10,502 nt of DNA from JARRRL01 sp037380725 (GTDB taxonomy: Bacteria; Pseudomonadota; Gammaproteobacteria; Pseudomonadales; JANQJO01): the NCBI GenBank assembly GCA_037380725.1, contig JARRRL010000059.1, positions 1 to 10,502 on the forward strand. Direction: 5' to 3'. How positions within the stretch are numbered: position 1 is the stretch's first letter; every line of letters begins with the position of its first letter. The position numbers and the translations under genes were made by a program. Shown piece after piece: positions 1-7,108 of this stretch. The notes beneath the pieces are model-generated. The model saw only the letters and a program-made list of their open reading frames with translations. It did not search any database and was not told the origin of the DNA.

Positions 1-12
1 CACTTGCGGGCA

Positions 13-1193
13 TTATTCGGTAATGGTTTCACGCAAGCTGTGTGCTGCATCGACCATGTTTTTCAACGCGGGAAGCACTTCTTTCCACTGACGCGTTTTC
101 AGTCCACAGTCGGGGTTGACCCAAAGGCGACTGCTGGGAATGCGTTCAGCCGCTTTCTACATCAGTTTCACCATTTGCTCGGTACTGGGAATATTGGGTG
201 AGTGGATATCGTAAACACCCGGCCCGATTTGATTGGGGTATTCAAACTCGTCGAATACGTCCAAGAGCTCCATGTCGGATCGTGAGGTTTCGATGGTGAT
301 GACGTCCGCATCCATACGCGTGATGGCCTCAATAATGTCATTAAACTCGGAATAGCACATGTGGGTGTGAATTTGAGTTTTATCTTGCACGCCGTTGGCG
401 CAGAGACGGAACGATTCCACCGCCCACTGCAAATAGTGATTCCACTCAGATTGACGTAATGGTAATCCTTCACGTAAAGCGGCTTCGTCGATTTGGATTA
501 TGTTGACCCCCGCTTTTTCCAAATCCAACACTTCTTCACGAATCGCCAGCGCTAACTGATAACAACTGGCTTGGCGCGGCTGGTCATCTCGAACGAAAGA
601 CCAATTCAACATAGTGACGGGGCCAGTCAACATGCCTTTGAGCGGTTTGCTTGTCAGTGATTGTGCGTAGGTGATCCATTCAACCGTCATGGCTTTGGGG
701 CGACTGATGTCACCGAATAAAATCGGTGGTTTCACGCAACGCGATCCATATGATTGCACCCAGCCTTGCTGACTGAAAGCGTAACCGTCTAATTGCTCCC
801 CGAAGTATTCCACCATGTCGTTGCGTTCGGCTTCACCGTGCACCAACACGTCCAGACCCAGTTTTTCTTGTTCTTGCACGCTGCGCGCGATTTCGGCTTG
901 CATGAGTGAGGTGTATTCCGATTGATTTAATTCGCCTTTTTTAAAGCGTAAACGTACGCTGCGAATTTCCTTCGTTTGCGGAAATGAACCAATAGTGGTG
1001 GTGGGGAAGACGGGTAATTGCAGCTTGTCCCGTTGAACACGCCCTCGCGACTCGTAAGCGCTTTGTCGGGTGCCTAAATCCGGTGTTATGGCGGCGGCAT
1101 TCTCGGTCAATTGGTCATTTCGCCAGCGTGCATACACTGACAGGCGTTGTCATGCACGGCGCGACCTCGTGCCACACGGAAGTAGCAGTTGAA
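13..1193 (-). pseudogene. metE: metE relic: cobalamin-independent methionine synthase, decayed
   Basis: The intact enzyme (about 750 residues) transfers a methyl group from methyl-tetrahydrofolate polyglutamate to homocysteine using zinc. Here the C-terminal catalytic half reads from about 1113 down to an amber codon at 157-159, with clear MetE landmarks: TTTIGSFPQT, VLVHGEAERNDMVEYFGE, GWVQSYGSRCVKPP, the zinc-ligand HMC motif and VITIETSRSDMELL. After the amber codon the same frame continues for 48 codons (WVNPDCGLKTR, the last zinc-ligand Cys) to a TAA at 13-15. Upstream, in another frame at about 1113-1193, lies a fragment of the N-terminal half (YFRVARGRA...HAGEMT), so roughly 280-290 residues between the two pieces are missing. 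The usual QIDEPALREG reads QIDEAALREG. The gene start is absent. It is divergent from the T3SS operon. Identification as MetE is near certain. Loss of function is inferred from the missing middle, the frameshift and the stop. Confidence 0.9.
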
Positions 1194-1375
1194 TTCATTC
1201 GGTACGGATATAACTCGCGATCTATTTAACGAGGGTGATGGGTTGTAGATCATTGATTATGATACTGTCATCGATAGGATAATGATTGTGAATGTTAGTC
1301 GTATTAACCGCTTTGACGGGGTTACGATGTATCATTTTGTTTGCGGTATGTATGGTTTATTGATTCCGCATGCGG

Positions 1376-1409
1376 CGTTGATTCAACAAACTACGTTGAT
1401 TCAACAAAC
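1376..1409. promoter_or_regulatory. Two direct repeats, each holding a GTTGA-T-TCAAC palindrome; candidate operator pair
   Basis: CGTTGATTCAACAAAC occurs identically at 1376-1391 and 1394-1409, an 18-bp period. Each copy contains the perfect odd palindrome GTTGA-T-TCAAC (1377-1387 and 1395-1405). Paired palindromes upstream of an operon resemble binding sites for a dimeric regulator, but the regulator is unknown and this is inference. The second copy begins with a -35-like TTGATT, so a bound protein could overlap a promoter. Confidence 0.45.
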
Positions 1410-1511
1410 AGTGTTCGTATGCTCGTTTACCATAGCCATAGAGTGCGGGGCATCTTGGAGATGAGGCTTGCGGATGTCTCTTCTTTAATTTGTATGCGGG
1501 CTTACGTGTGA

Positions 1512-1546
1512 ACAGGGTGAATGTGTTGTGTACAGGGTGAATGTGT
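1512..1546. repeat. 20-bp-period direct repeat just before sctW
   Basis: ACAGGGTGAATGTGT occurs at 1512-1526 and again at 1532-1546. The second copy ends next to the sctW ribosome binding site AGAGGG (1547-1552). The duplication is exact over 15 bp. Its function is unknown; it may be a slippage product or part of the leader. Confidence 0.8.
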
Positions 1547-1557
1547 AGAGGGTATCC

Positions 1558-2898
1558 ATGAGCGTAGCGTCAACGGTTAACCAAGGCCAAGCCGTTGCTC
1601 TACAAGAAGGTAGAGACGGTCGTCATGTTGCCCAGGAAGGCCAATTTCGTGGCGCGAAAGTGATGTTTTATCCGCAGCAGCAAAGTGCGCAGACCCTATT
1701 GCAAAATGCCGCCGAAGAAATGTCTTTTATGGCCGCGCATTCTCGTTCCCAGCAGCGAACCTTAAAAGAGCGTAATCTGTCGACGCGCCAACAGGTTACG
1801 CACTTGAGTGAAGCGGAAAAGCTGGCGGATGCTCAAGAAGAGACGGGCAGCTACATTGGCCAAGGTCTGTCAACGCGCAAGTTGAAGCAAAACGCCAAAA
1901 TAAGGGAGCGAGAGGCGCGTCCAGGCACCACCGAGCATTACGAAGCGTTACGCGCGAAAGTGCCGGATCTTGATGAGGAAACGCTCAAATCATTGCAAGA
2001 TGCGGTGTTCAATGATCCGCCTAAAAGTATGGAAGACCTCAACGCGTTGTTGGGAGAGCGTTTTCCTGATGTGACTCTGCGCTATGTGGCGCTCATGTAT
2101 TTGCGAAAAACCCTATCGGAAACCATTGTTCAATACAGTAACAGCGATCTGGTGGAGTTGGTGCAGTTGGCGCGGGAGTTTTCGCGTGTTTTGCCGTGGA
2201 TCAATATGCTGGGTGTGGAGCTGTTTGAGACGCAAGGGGCGGCGCTGAAAGCCGGTTTGAATATCAGTGGGGCCTTGATGGAGTTTGCGCATAAAAAGCT
2301 GAAAGAATCTGTTGGTGAGTTGCGCCACTTTTACCGAGAAGCGGTACTCGGATATAATCGAAAACTGTCTGATTTGTATAAAAAACTGTTGAAAAAATAT
2401 GGTATTAAGAATTTTCGTCAAGCCCTGCGTTTTTTGGATCGCTCCATCTCTTGTGATTTAACGTCGAGGGGGCCTTCCGTAGAGAAAGAGAAATTGCAGG
2501 AAATGATGGACGACACCTTTGTGCTGCGCTCATTAGTGAACACACATAAAGACATCGCTGTGTTGTTGCGTAAAACCAAGTACAATGTGCGTCGACGTTT
2601 GACCGAGGTGGAAAATGAGGCGGGTGAGCGCGATGTGCACGGTACAGTGTTGACTTTGATCGAATTTATTGAAAAAGGCTTCTACACCAATAAGAAAAGT
2701 CCAGATTTACTTAAGCTATTGTCCAATCTGGGATTTCGGCGCAATCAGTTGGCGGTGCAAATTAATTTTATGACGGGGCTTTGCCGTATCCTGCGTGAAC
2801 TGCCTTTAAAAATGTTCTCTGATGACGTGAAGCGCCTCGAAATGGTGCGAGCTATGCAGGCCACGATTGATCACCTGGTTGAATCGGAGTTGGGATAG
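1558..2898 (+). CDS. sctW: T3SS gatekeeper SctW, YopN-TyeA fusion
   Basis: This is the switch protein that holds back effector secretion until host contact, acting at the cytoplasmic side of the export gate. The N-terminal part resembles YopN (GQFRGAKV at about 28-35, then EEMSFMAAHSRSQQ...KERNLS at about 53-74), and the middle is the helical HrpJ/YopN/LcrE domain. The last 87 residues (about 360-446) resemble TyeA: FIEKGFYT, then LCRILRELPLKMFSDDVKR. In Yersinia these are two genes, yopN (293 aa) and tyeA (92 aa); here one 446-residue frame carries both, as in CopN-type gatekeepers. The ATG is preceded by AGAGGG five bases upstream. There is no signal peptide, as expected for T3SS substrates. 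It is the first gene of the sctW-sycN-sctX-sctY-sctV cluster. The family assignment is firm; the fusion is read directly from the uninterrupted frame. Confidence 0.92.
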   Translation: MSVASTVNQGQAVALQEGRDGRHVAQEGQFRGAKVMFYPQQQSAQTLLQNAAEEMSFMAAHSRSQQRTLKERNLSTRQQVTHLSEAEKLADAQEETGSYIGQGLSTRKLKQNAKIREREARPGTTEHYEALRAKVPDLDEETLKSLQDAVFNDPPKSMEDLNALLGERFPDVTLRYVALMYLRKTLSETIVQYSNSDLVELVQLAREFSRVLPWINMLGVELFETQGAALKAGLNISGALMEFAHKKLKESVGELRHFYREAVLGYNRKLSDLYKKLLKKYGIKNFRQALRFLDRSISCDLTSRGPSVEKEKLQEMMDDTFVLRSLVNTHKDIAVLLRKTKYNVRRRLTEVENEAGERDVHGTVLTLIEFIEKGFYTNKKSPDLLKLLSNLGFRRNQLAVQINFMTGLCRILRELPLKMFSDDVKRLEMVRAMQATIDHLVESELG

Positions 2899-2907
2899 AA
2901 GCGGTTG

Positions 2908-3288
2908 GTGAGTGTTTTGAATGAATCGGTGCTGAGTGAGTTTGGTGAGCGACTGGGAATCAGACATTTGCAATTTTCCAATGAAAATCAAGTGGATTTG
3001 GAGATTGCGGAGTCGGACCATTTGCAAATTCAGTTAATGGATGAAGCCCTGCTGATGTGTTACGCCGTATCGAGCCAACATCAGCGTGTGGATGTGGCTT
3101 TTATGGAGCGTTTGTTGAACTTAACGCATCCGGACAACGATAATCTGTATGCCGTTCAAGTTGGTTTTGTTGGGGATGATCATATTGTGTTCGTGATTCG
3201 GCTTGTAGCCAGTGAGGCCAGTGCGGACGAGATGATGGCTGTGTTCGATTTTCTGTGGGAACTGCGGCAAACTTATGTGTCGGCTTAG
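2908..3288 (+). CDS. sycN: SycN-like T3SS chaperone of the gatekeeper
   Basis: This is a small acidic protein (126 residues from GTG 2908) in the slot of sycN, directly after the gatekeeper gene. In Yersinia, SycN with YscB binds the N-terminus of YopN and helps its secretion and plugging. Similar features are an N-terminal helix (VLSEFGERLGI), then strands with LEIAESDHLQIQL, then a C-terminal helical segment (FDFLWELRQTY) typical of class I chaperones. Only 9 bases separate it from the sctW stop, so the two are probably translationally coupled. TTG 2905 immediately before is an alternative start; the SD is weak (GAAG at 2898-2901). A YscB partner is not in the window. Identification rests on length, position and pattern similarity, so it is good but not certain. 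Confidence 0.78.
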   Translation: MSVLNESVLSEFGERLGIRHLQFSNENQVDLEIAESDHLQIQLMDEALLMCYAVSSQHQRVDVAFMERLLNLTHPDNDNLYAVQVGFVGDDHIVFVIRLVASEASADEMMAVFDFLWELRQTYVSA

Positions 3289-3317
3289 CGTCGGTTTATG
3301 CAGCGGTTTAGGGCGGT

Positions 3318-3363
3318 ATTTGTAATAATTTGTAATGCAGCGTTATTTTGGTCATGATTGACC
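3318..3363. repeat. 10-bp-period repeat and adjacent palindrome in the sycN-sctX gap
   Basis: ATTTGTAAT occurs at 3318-3326 and 3328-3336, one helical turn apart. It is followed by the inverted repeat GGTCA-TGAT-TGACC at 3350-3363. They lie in a 284-bp gap that is unusual inside this normally tight gene block. They could mark a regulator or attenuation site. There is no run of T after the palindrome, so it is not a standard terminator. Confidence 0.5.
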
Positions 3364-3414
3364 TAACAAACTTTCAACAGCGTTGCGCGAGGTCTTATGA
3401 TTACACTGTGACTT

Positions 3415-3558
3415 ATGGCGTTATATGGCGATTTTGTCAGCGTCGTTGACGGGTTGTCTATCGTGGGCTCGCAAAGCATGGACTCGCAAAATAAGGAATA
3501 TGTAGACAAAACAAAATACTTCGAAAAATTTTATCCATATTTGATCCATAAAAAATGA
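3415..3558 (+). CDS. Possible 47-residue small protein, unrecognised
   Basis: An open frame begins at ATG 3415 (MALYGDFVSVVDGLSIVG...) and ends at TGA 3556-3558, 14 bases before sctX. The C-terminal part is Lys/Tyr-rich. I do not recognise it. It has no clear SD and no membrane segment or known motif. Part of it consists of a 15-bp-period repeat (CTCGCAAA at 3468 and 3483). It may well be a chance frame in a leader; it is listed only because it is directly placed before sctX. Confidence 0.15.
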   Translation: MALYGDFVSVVDGLSIVGSQSMDSQNKEYVDKTKYFEKFYPYLIHKK

Positions 3559-3572
3559 GATGAGGTGATGTT

Positions 3573-3971
3573 GTGACAAGTCCGAATAATGCGTTACGAT
3601 TTCGGTCCGGTATTGAAGGGGTGTTGCCGCATCAATTTCGCCCCGACCGACCTGAATTTGTGCCAACGGATCGCCAGGTTCGCTTGGAAGGGGGGCGCGT
3701 ACTTCGGTACGTCGATCAGTATTTTGATAGTCAATCGCGAGCCGATTTGATTTTGGAGTTTGCGCGACCCTCTGTTTCGACCAAGGTGACGATGCCCGCT
3801 GAGTTTCGGCGTATCTTATTGGCCACACGAATGAAGATGTCCAATCAGCGAAATCGTACGCGAGATATTCGAAAGCGAACAGCAGTAACTCGCGCGCTAC
3901 AAGTTCTGGAAGAACTGGATGCGAATATGAATACGTTTATGGAAAGCGCTTCCAGTTTGCAGAAGGCGTGA
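3573..3971 (+). CDS. sctX: T3SS protein SctX (YscX family)
   Basis: YscX is an early secreted protein required for T3SS function. It is bound by its chaperone YscY, and the pair contacts the export gate SctV. This 132-residue protein (Yersinia YscX has about 122) keeps the family landmarks: GIEGVLP near 13-19, a Pro/Asp-rich RPDRPEFVPTDRQV at 23-36, and QSRADLILEFARP at 54-66, matching the conserved (S)xxDLWDFAxP stretch. A charged helical C-terminus follows, here very Arg-rich (about 76-107). The start is GTG 3573, with AGGTGA at 3563-3568 four bases before it; an upstream in-frame ATG at 3555 runs into a stop. Gene order (before sctY and sctV) strongly supports the call. The sequence is divergent, so the assignment relies on both motif and context. 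Confidence 0.78.
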   Translation: MTSPNNALRFRSGIEGVLPHQFRPDRPEFVPTDRQVRLEGGRVLRYVDQYFDSQSRADLILEFARPSVSTKVTMPAEFRRILLATRMKMSNQRNRTRDIRKRTAVTRALQVLEELDANMNTFMESASSLQKA

Positions 3972-4029
3972 TGGCGCTCTTGATGATGACGTAGTCGGTC
4001 GATTGATGTGAGCTCATGTTGGAGATGTA

Positions 4030-4464
4030 ATGTCTGTGGAGAACCCGGTTCAACCAGAGGTGCTTCAGAATAAGGCGGTTGCTTCGCAGCGACCTGCTGG
4101 TGAGGTTGATCCGGATACCTTGAGTCCTTTAGACATTGATTGGCTTATGGTGACCGCATTTGTTTACCTGCAGAACTGTCACTACGAGAAAGCCATTGTG
4201 TTGTTGGAAGCGGTGTTATCGTTTGATCGCAATAACTTCCAGGCGCTTAAGCAATTATGTTATGCCTATTTGCAGGCAGGGCGGTATCGCGAAACCTTGG
4301 TGGTTTGTGAGAAATTATACGATCTGGCAGTCGGGCGCAGTGTTCACGTTGCACCGGTGTACTTGATGCACAGCTATGCATTGCTGAATCTAAATCAAAA
4401 AGAACAAGCTAAGGGGTGGCTCTTGAAATATCAGAGTTTCCTGGGGCCAGAATTGCATGTTTAA
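4030..4464 (+). CDS. sctY: T3SS chaperone SctY (YscY family, TPR protein)
   Basis: This is the cytoplasmic TPR-type chaperone of SctX. The 144-residue protein begins with a polar, Pro-rich stretch (1-35) not found in the shorter Yersinia YscY (about 114 aa). Three TPR-like helix pairs follow at roughly 37-70 (DWLMVTAFVYLQNCHYEKAI), 71-104 (FQALKQLCYAYLQAGRY) and 109-142 (YLMHSYALLNLNQKEQAKGW). The SD GGAG (4021-4024) sits five bases before ATG. Its stop overlaps the sctV start by 8 bases, which indicates translational coupling. TPR proteins alone are not diagnostic; the position between sctX and sctV makes the assignment. Confidence 0.82.
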   Translation: MSVENPVQPEVLQNKAVASQRPAGEVDPDTLSPLDIDWLMVTAFVYLQNCHYEKAIVLLEAVLSFDRNNFQALKQLCYAYLQAGRYRETLVVCEKLYDLAVGRSVHVAPVYLMHSYALLNLNQKEQAKGWLLKYQSFLGPELHV

Positions 4465-6550
4465 TAGTCGATTGCTTTCCAATCTGATTACGATCACAGC
4501 CAGACCCGATTTAATGATCGCTGTTTTATTGATCGCGGTCGTTTTTATGATGATCTTGCCTATGCCCACGCTATTGGTGGACATTTTGATTGGCACGAAC
4601 TTAGCTTTTGCCATCACCTTATTGATGGTGGGGGTGTACATCAGTACGCCACTTGAGTTTCTTGCTTTTCCTGCTGTTTTATTGATTACCACGATATTTC
4701 GTTTGGCCCTTTCGATTACGACAACGCGATTGATTTTGTTGGAAGGCGATGCGGGAAAAATCATTGAGACCTTTGGTAACTTTGTGGTGGGCGGTAACTT
4801 AGTGGTGGGCTTGGTTATCTTTTTAATCATCACGATTGTACAATTTTTAGTAATTACTAAGGGTTCGGAACGGGTGGCGGAAGTCAGTGCCCGTTTTTCT
4901 CTGGATGCGATGCCAGGTAAGCAAATGAGTATCGACAGTGATATGCGAGCTGGCTTAATCGATATGGATGAGGCGCGTCGTCGTCGCCAATTGGTCGAGA
5001 AAGAAAGTGCGTTGTTCGGTTCCATGGATGGCGCCATGAAATTCGTGAAAGGCGACGCCATTGCGGGTTTAGTTATTATTATTGTTAATATTTTGGGTGG
5101 CATCACCATTGGTACGGTGCAAGGTGGTTTGACCGCGAGTGAAGCGTTGGAAATTTACTCTATTTTGACCATTGGGGATGGATTGATTTCGCAGATTCCA
5201 GCGCTGATCATTTCAGTGTGCGCGGGTATTATTGTGACGCGTGTGACCTCAGAAGACTCCAAGGATTTGGGTACGGATATCGTTCACCAGATATTGAATC
5301 AGCCCAGTGCCCTGATGATTGGTGGCGTGATCATGGCGGGATTTTCGATGATTCCCGGATTCCCGACGGGGGTGTTCTTAGCTTTAGCGGCAGCGGCCTC
5401 TGGTGGGGGGTATATGTTGCAGCGTGCGAGCGGAAAGCAAGCCGCTGCTACCGACTCAACGGGCTCGAATTTATCGATGTTGTCGACAGATGGGCGCAAC
5501 ATCATGAAAACGTCTGAGACGGAGGAAGATTTCACCATCACGGTGCCGATCATTATTGATATTTATGCGGGCTGTGAAAAAATTCTAGATGTGAAGGGGT
5601 TGAATGCGGAAATTGTGAACATTCGTAAGGCCTTATACATGGATTTGGGGGTGCCGTTTCCGGGGATTCATTTGCGATTTAGCCCCAATCAAGAAGAAGA
5701 TAATTATGCGATTTTGCTGCAAGAAACGCCGATTTCGAAAGGGACGCTGCGTTCGGGGAATGTCATGGTGCTGGGTCAGCGTGAGCAGTTGGAAATCTTG
5801 GATGTGCCCTTTGAACGCAGCGATTCGTTTATTCAAGACCGAGAGATGGTGTGGGTTTTGGATGAGTACATTGATGTCTTGGATCGTACGCGCATCAGCT
5901 ACATGCAGTTGCCGCGTGTGTTAACGTATCATTTATCGTTCATTCTCAAGAAGTACGCGGATGAGTTTTTGGGTATTCAGGAAACCAAATATCTGATGTC
6001 CCAAATGGAAGATAAATACAGCGAATTGGTTAAAGAAGTCCAACGGATGCTGCCCATTCAAAAAGTAGCCGAAATTTTTCAGCGTTTGGTCTCAGAAGAT
6101 ATTTCGATCCGCAATTTGCGTAAGATTTTGGAAGCGTTGGTGGAATGGGCGCAAAAAGAAAAAGATACGGTCTTGTTGACGGAGTATGTGCGCAGCAGTT
6201 TAAAGCGTTACATCAGTTACAAATACAGCAGTGGTCAGAATATTTTACCGGCTTATTTGTTGGATCAGGATGTTGAGGACACCATTCGCAACGGTATTCG
6301 TCAGACTTCAGCCGGCTCTTATCTGGCTTTAGACCCCAGCATGACGGCCAAAATTGTGCAGAATATTAAAACGGCTGTGGGTGATATTTATGCGAACACC
6401 TATAAACCGGTGTTGATTACCTCGATGGATATTCGTCGTTATGTGCGAAAGATGATTGAAATGGAATTATACGGGTTACCCGTTCTATCGTACCAAGAAT
6501 TGACTTCTGATATCACCGTACAGCCCTTAGCACGAATTGATATGTACTGA
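4457..6550 (+). CDS. sctV: T3SS export gate protein SctV (YscV/LcrD, FHIPEP family)
   Basis: This is the inner-membrane export gate, which forms a nonameric ring whose cytoplasmic domain docks chaperone-substrate complexes. The 697 residues match LcrD-type length. The N-terminal half holds hydrophobic segments at about 19-35, 41-62, 68-87, 112-134, 202-222, 236-262 and 284-318. The FHIPEP signature region RVAEVSARFSLDAMPGKQM lies at 139-157, followed by the conserved SDMRAGLIDMDEARRRR loop. The cytoplasmic C-terminal half (about 345-697) includes the soluble domain with DREMVWVLDEYI and the VLTYHLSFILKKYADEFLG stretch. The ATG lies within the end of sctY. It is the last gene of the cluster; a 664-bp non-coding stretch follows. 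The identification is very secure. Confidence 0.98.
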   Translation: MFNSRLLSNLITITARPDLMIAVLLIAVVFMMILPMPTLLVDILIGTNLAFAITLLMVGVYISTPLEFLAFPAVLLITTIFRLALSITTTRLILLEGDAGKIIETFGNFVVGGNLVVGLVIFLIITIVQFLVITKGSERVAEVSARFSLDAMPGKQMSIDSDMRAGLIDMDEARRRRQLVEKESALFGSMDGAMKFVKGDAIAGLVIIIVNILGGITIGTVQGGLTASEALEIYSILTIGDGLISQIPALIISVCAGIIVTRVTSEDSKDLGTDIVHQILNQPSALMIGGVIMAGFSMIPGFPTGVFLALAAAASGGGYMLQRASGKQAAATDSTGSNLSMLSTDGRNIMKTSETEEDFTITVPIIIDIYAGCEKILDVKGLNAEIVNIRKALYMDLGVPFPGIHLRFSPNQEEDNYAILLQETPISKGTLRSGNVMVLGQREQLEILDVPFERSDSFIQDREMVWVLDEYIDVLDRTRISYMQLPRVLTYHLSFILKKYADEFLGIQETKYLMSQMEDKYSELVKEVQRMLPIQKVAEIFQRLVSEDISIRNLRKILEALVEWAQKEKDTVLLTEYVRSSLKRYISYKYSSGQNILPAYLLDQDVEDTIRNGIRQTSAGSYLALDPSMTAKIVQNIKTAVGDIYANTYKPVLITSMDIRRYVRKMIEMELYGLPVLSYQELTSDITVQPLARIDMY

Positions 6551-6631
6551 TCCGTAGTCAGCGTGTGCTGAGTGTGTCAAGATATGTACTAAAGATGTAG
6601 CGTTAAGCTTGGGAATGAAGGGTATGACATG

Positions 6632-6660
6632 TGAACAAAGAGTGAAAAGCTTGGTACAAT
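6632..6660 (+). promoter_or_regulatory. Possible sigma70-type promoter after sctV
   Basis: TGAACA (6632-6637) and TACAAT (6655-6660) are separated by 17 bases. The -10 differs from consensus at one base; the -35 matches at four of six. If used, it would make a transcript with a leader of about 550 bases before the chaperone gene at 7215. Prediction from sequence only. Confidence 0.3.
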
Positions 6661-6702
6661 GAGCCAGAACTCTTTGAGATCTGTGTACGGATCTGGGGTT
6701 GT

Positions 6703-6741
6703 GTGTTTGTAAGGTATTAGGCGTGTTTGTAAGGTATTAGG
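6703..6741. repeat. Exact 19-bp tandem repeat, 20-bp period
   Basis: GTGTTTGTAAGGTATTAGG is present at 6703-6721 and again at 6723-6741, separated by one base. It is a perfect duplication in the C-poor non-coding stretch. Its role is unknown. Confidence 0.9.
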
Positions 6742-7004
6742 AAAGTGATTCGTGGGCAGTGAGTTGCTGAACGAGCTGTGGTGCGTAGTGATTTTTGAGA
6801 AGCGCTTTGAAAGGGACGTTTGAATTTTAAAGGGTTAGCGCTTTGATAGGTCAGGCAGATGGATGAGCTTATTTTGGTTACCTTTTGAACAATAAGTAGT
6901 CAGTGTTGATCTTGCGATTTTGTCTTGATTGTGAGAAGTTGTGATCTGTTCGAGTTATGGCCTGCCCTTCTTTGTGGTAGTCCTTTAGAGACGGTAGCTC
7001 TTAA

Positions 7005-7021
7005 AGACGGTGACGCCGTCT
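7005..7021. other. Hairpin AGACGG-TGACG-CCGTCT
   Basis: A six-base-pair perfect stem (7005-7010 with 7016-7021) encloses a five-base loop. The left arm is also part of a near-direct repeat (TTAGAGACGGT at 6985-6995, TTAAAGACGGT at 7001-7011). No T-run follows, so an intrinsic terminator on the + strand is unlikely. It could form in the chaperone mRNA leader. Confidence 0.4.
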
Positions 7022-7078
7022 ATTAGAGGGGCTGTATTTAGGGGGGAGGGTAGCGGAGAGGGATGCCAGGTAAACGTG

Positions 7079-7108
7079 GATAGAACGCGTAGGTAGATAG
7101 ATAGAACG
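7079..7108. repeat. 21-bp-period short direct repeat
   Basis: GATAGAACG occurs at 7079-7087 and 7100-7108, with an intervening TAGATAGATAG run. It lies about 110 bases before the chaperone gene. Its function is unknown. Confidence 0.55.

Larger units (their letters stand above)
1194..1557. promoter_or_regulatory. Gene-free divergent region upstream of the sctW operon
   Basis: This 364-bp stretch separates the metE relic from sctW. I see no convincing gene: the longest open frame (1282-1464, 60 codons) consists largely of the repeats described separately. It holds a perfect 10-bp palindrome CCGCATGCGG at 1366-1375, two palindromic direct repeats at 1376-1409 and a 20-bp-period repeat at 1512-1546. 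Weak sigma70-like candidates are TTGATT (1253-1258) with TAGGAT (1275-1280), spacer 16, and TTGATT (1396-1401) with TATGCT (1418-1423), spacer 16. Neither is strong enough to call. The position makes it the likely control region for sctW-sctV. No clear ExsA/LcrF-type A-rich box was recognised. Confidence 0.5.

Noticed and set aside
157..159. Amber codon in metE as recoding (pyrrolysine or programmed read-through)
   Set aside because: The other lesions already disable the gene, and no read-through context is recognisable.
157..1137. The C-terminal MetE frame as a functional stand-alone core methionine synthase
   Set aside because: Core-type MetE proteins exist, but this one ends at an amber codon before the conserved zinc-ligand Cys segment (VNPDCG), which still lies in frame behind the stop, and it sits beside a frameshifted N-terminal fragment. 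That is decay, not a natural short enzyme.
1282..1464. 60-codon open frame upstream of sctW
   Set aside because: Much of it is the 18-bp-period repeat (LIQQTTLIQQT), with no recognisable motif and a Cys-rich end; better explained as control DNA.
3421..3828. 135-codon open frame on the minus strand over sctX
   Set aside because: It lies opposite sctX, has no supporting motif or SD, and its composition is that of an antisense frame.
4390..5109. 239-codon open frame on the minus strand over sctV
   Set aside because: It is antisense to the membrane part of SctV; the Ile/Thr/Lys-rich low-complexity product is typical of a shadow of hydrophobic codons.
6558..6571. TCAGC-GTGT-GCTGA stem after sctV as an intrinsic terminator
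   Set aside because: It is only five base pairs, with a GTGTCAAG tail and no T-run.
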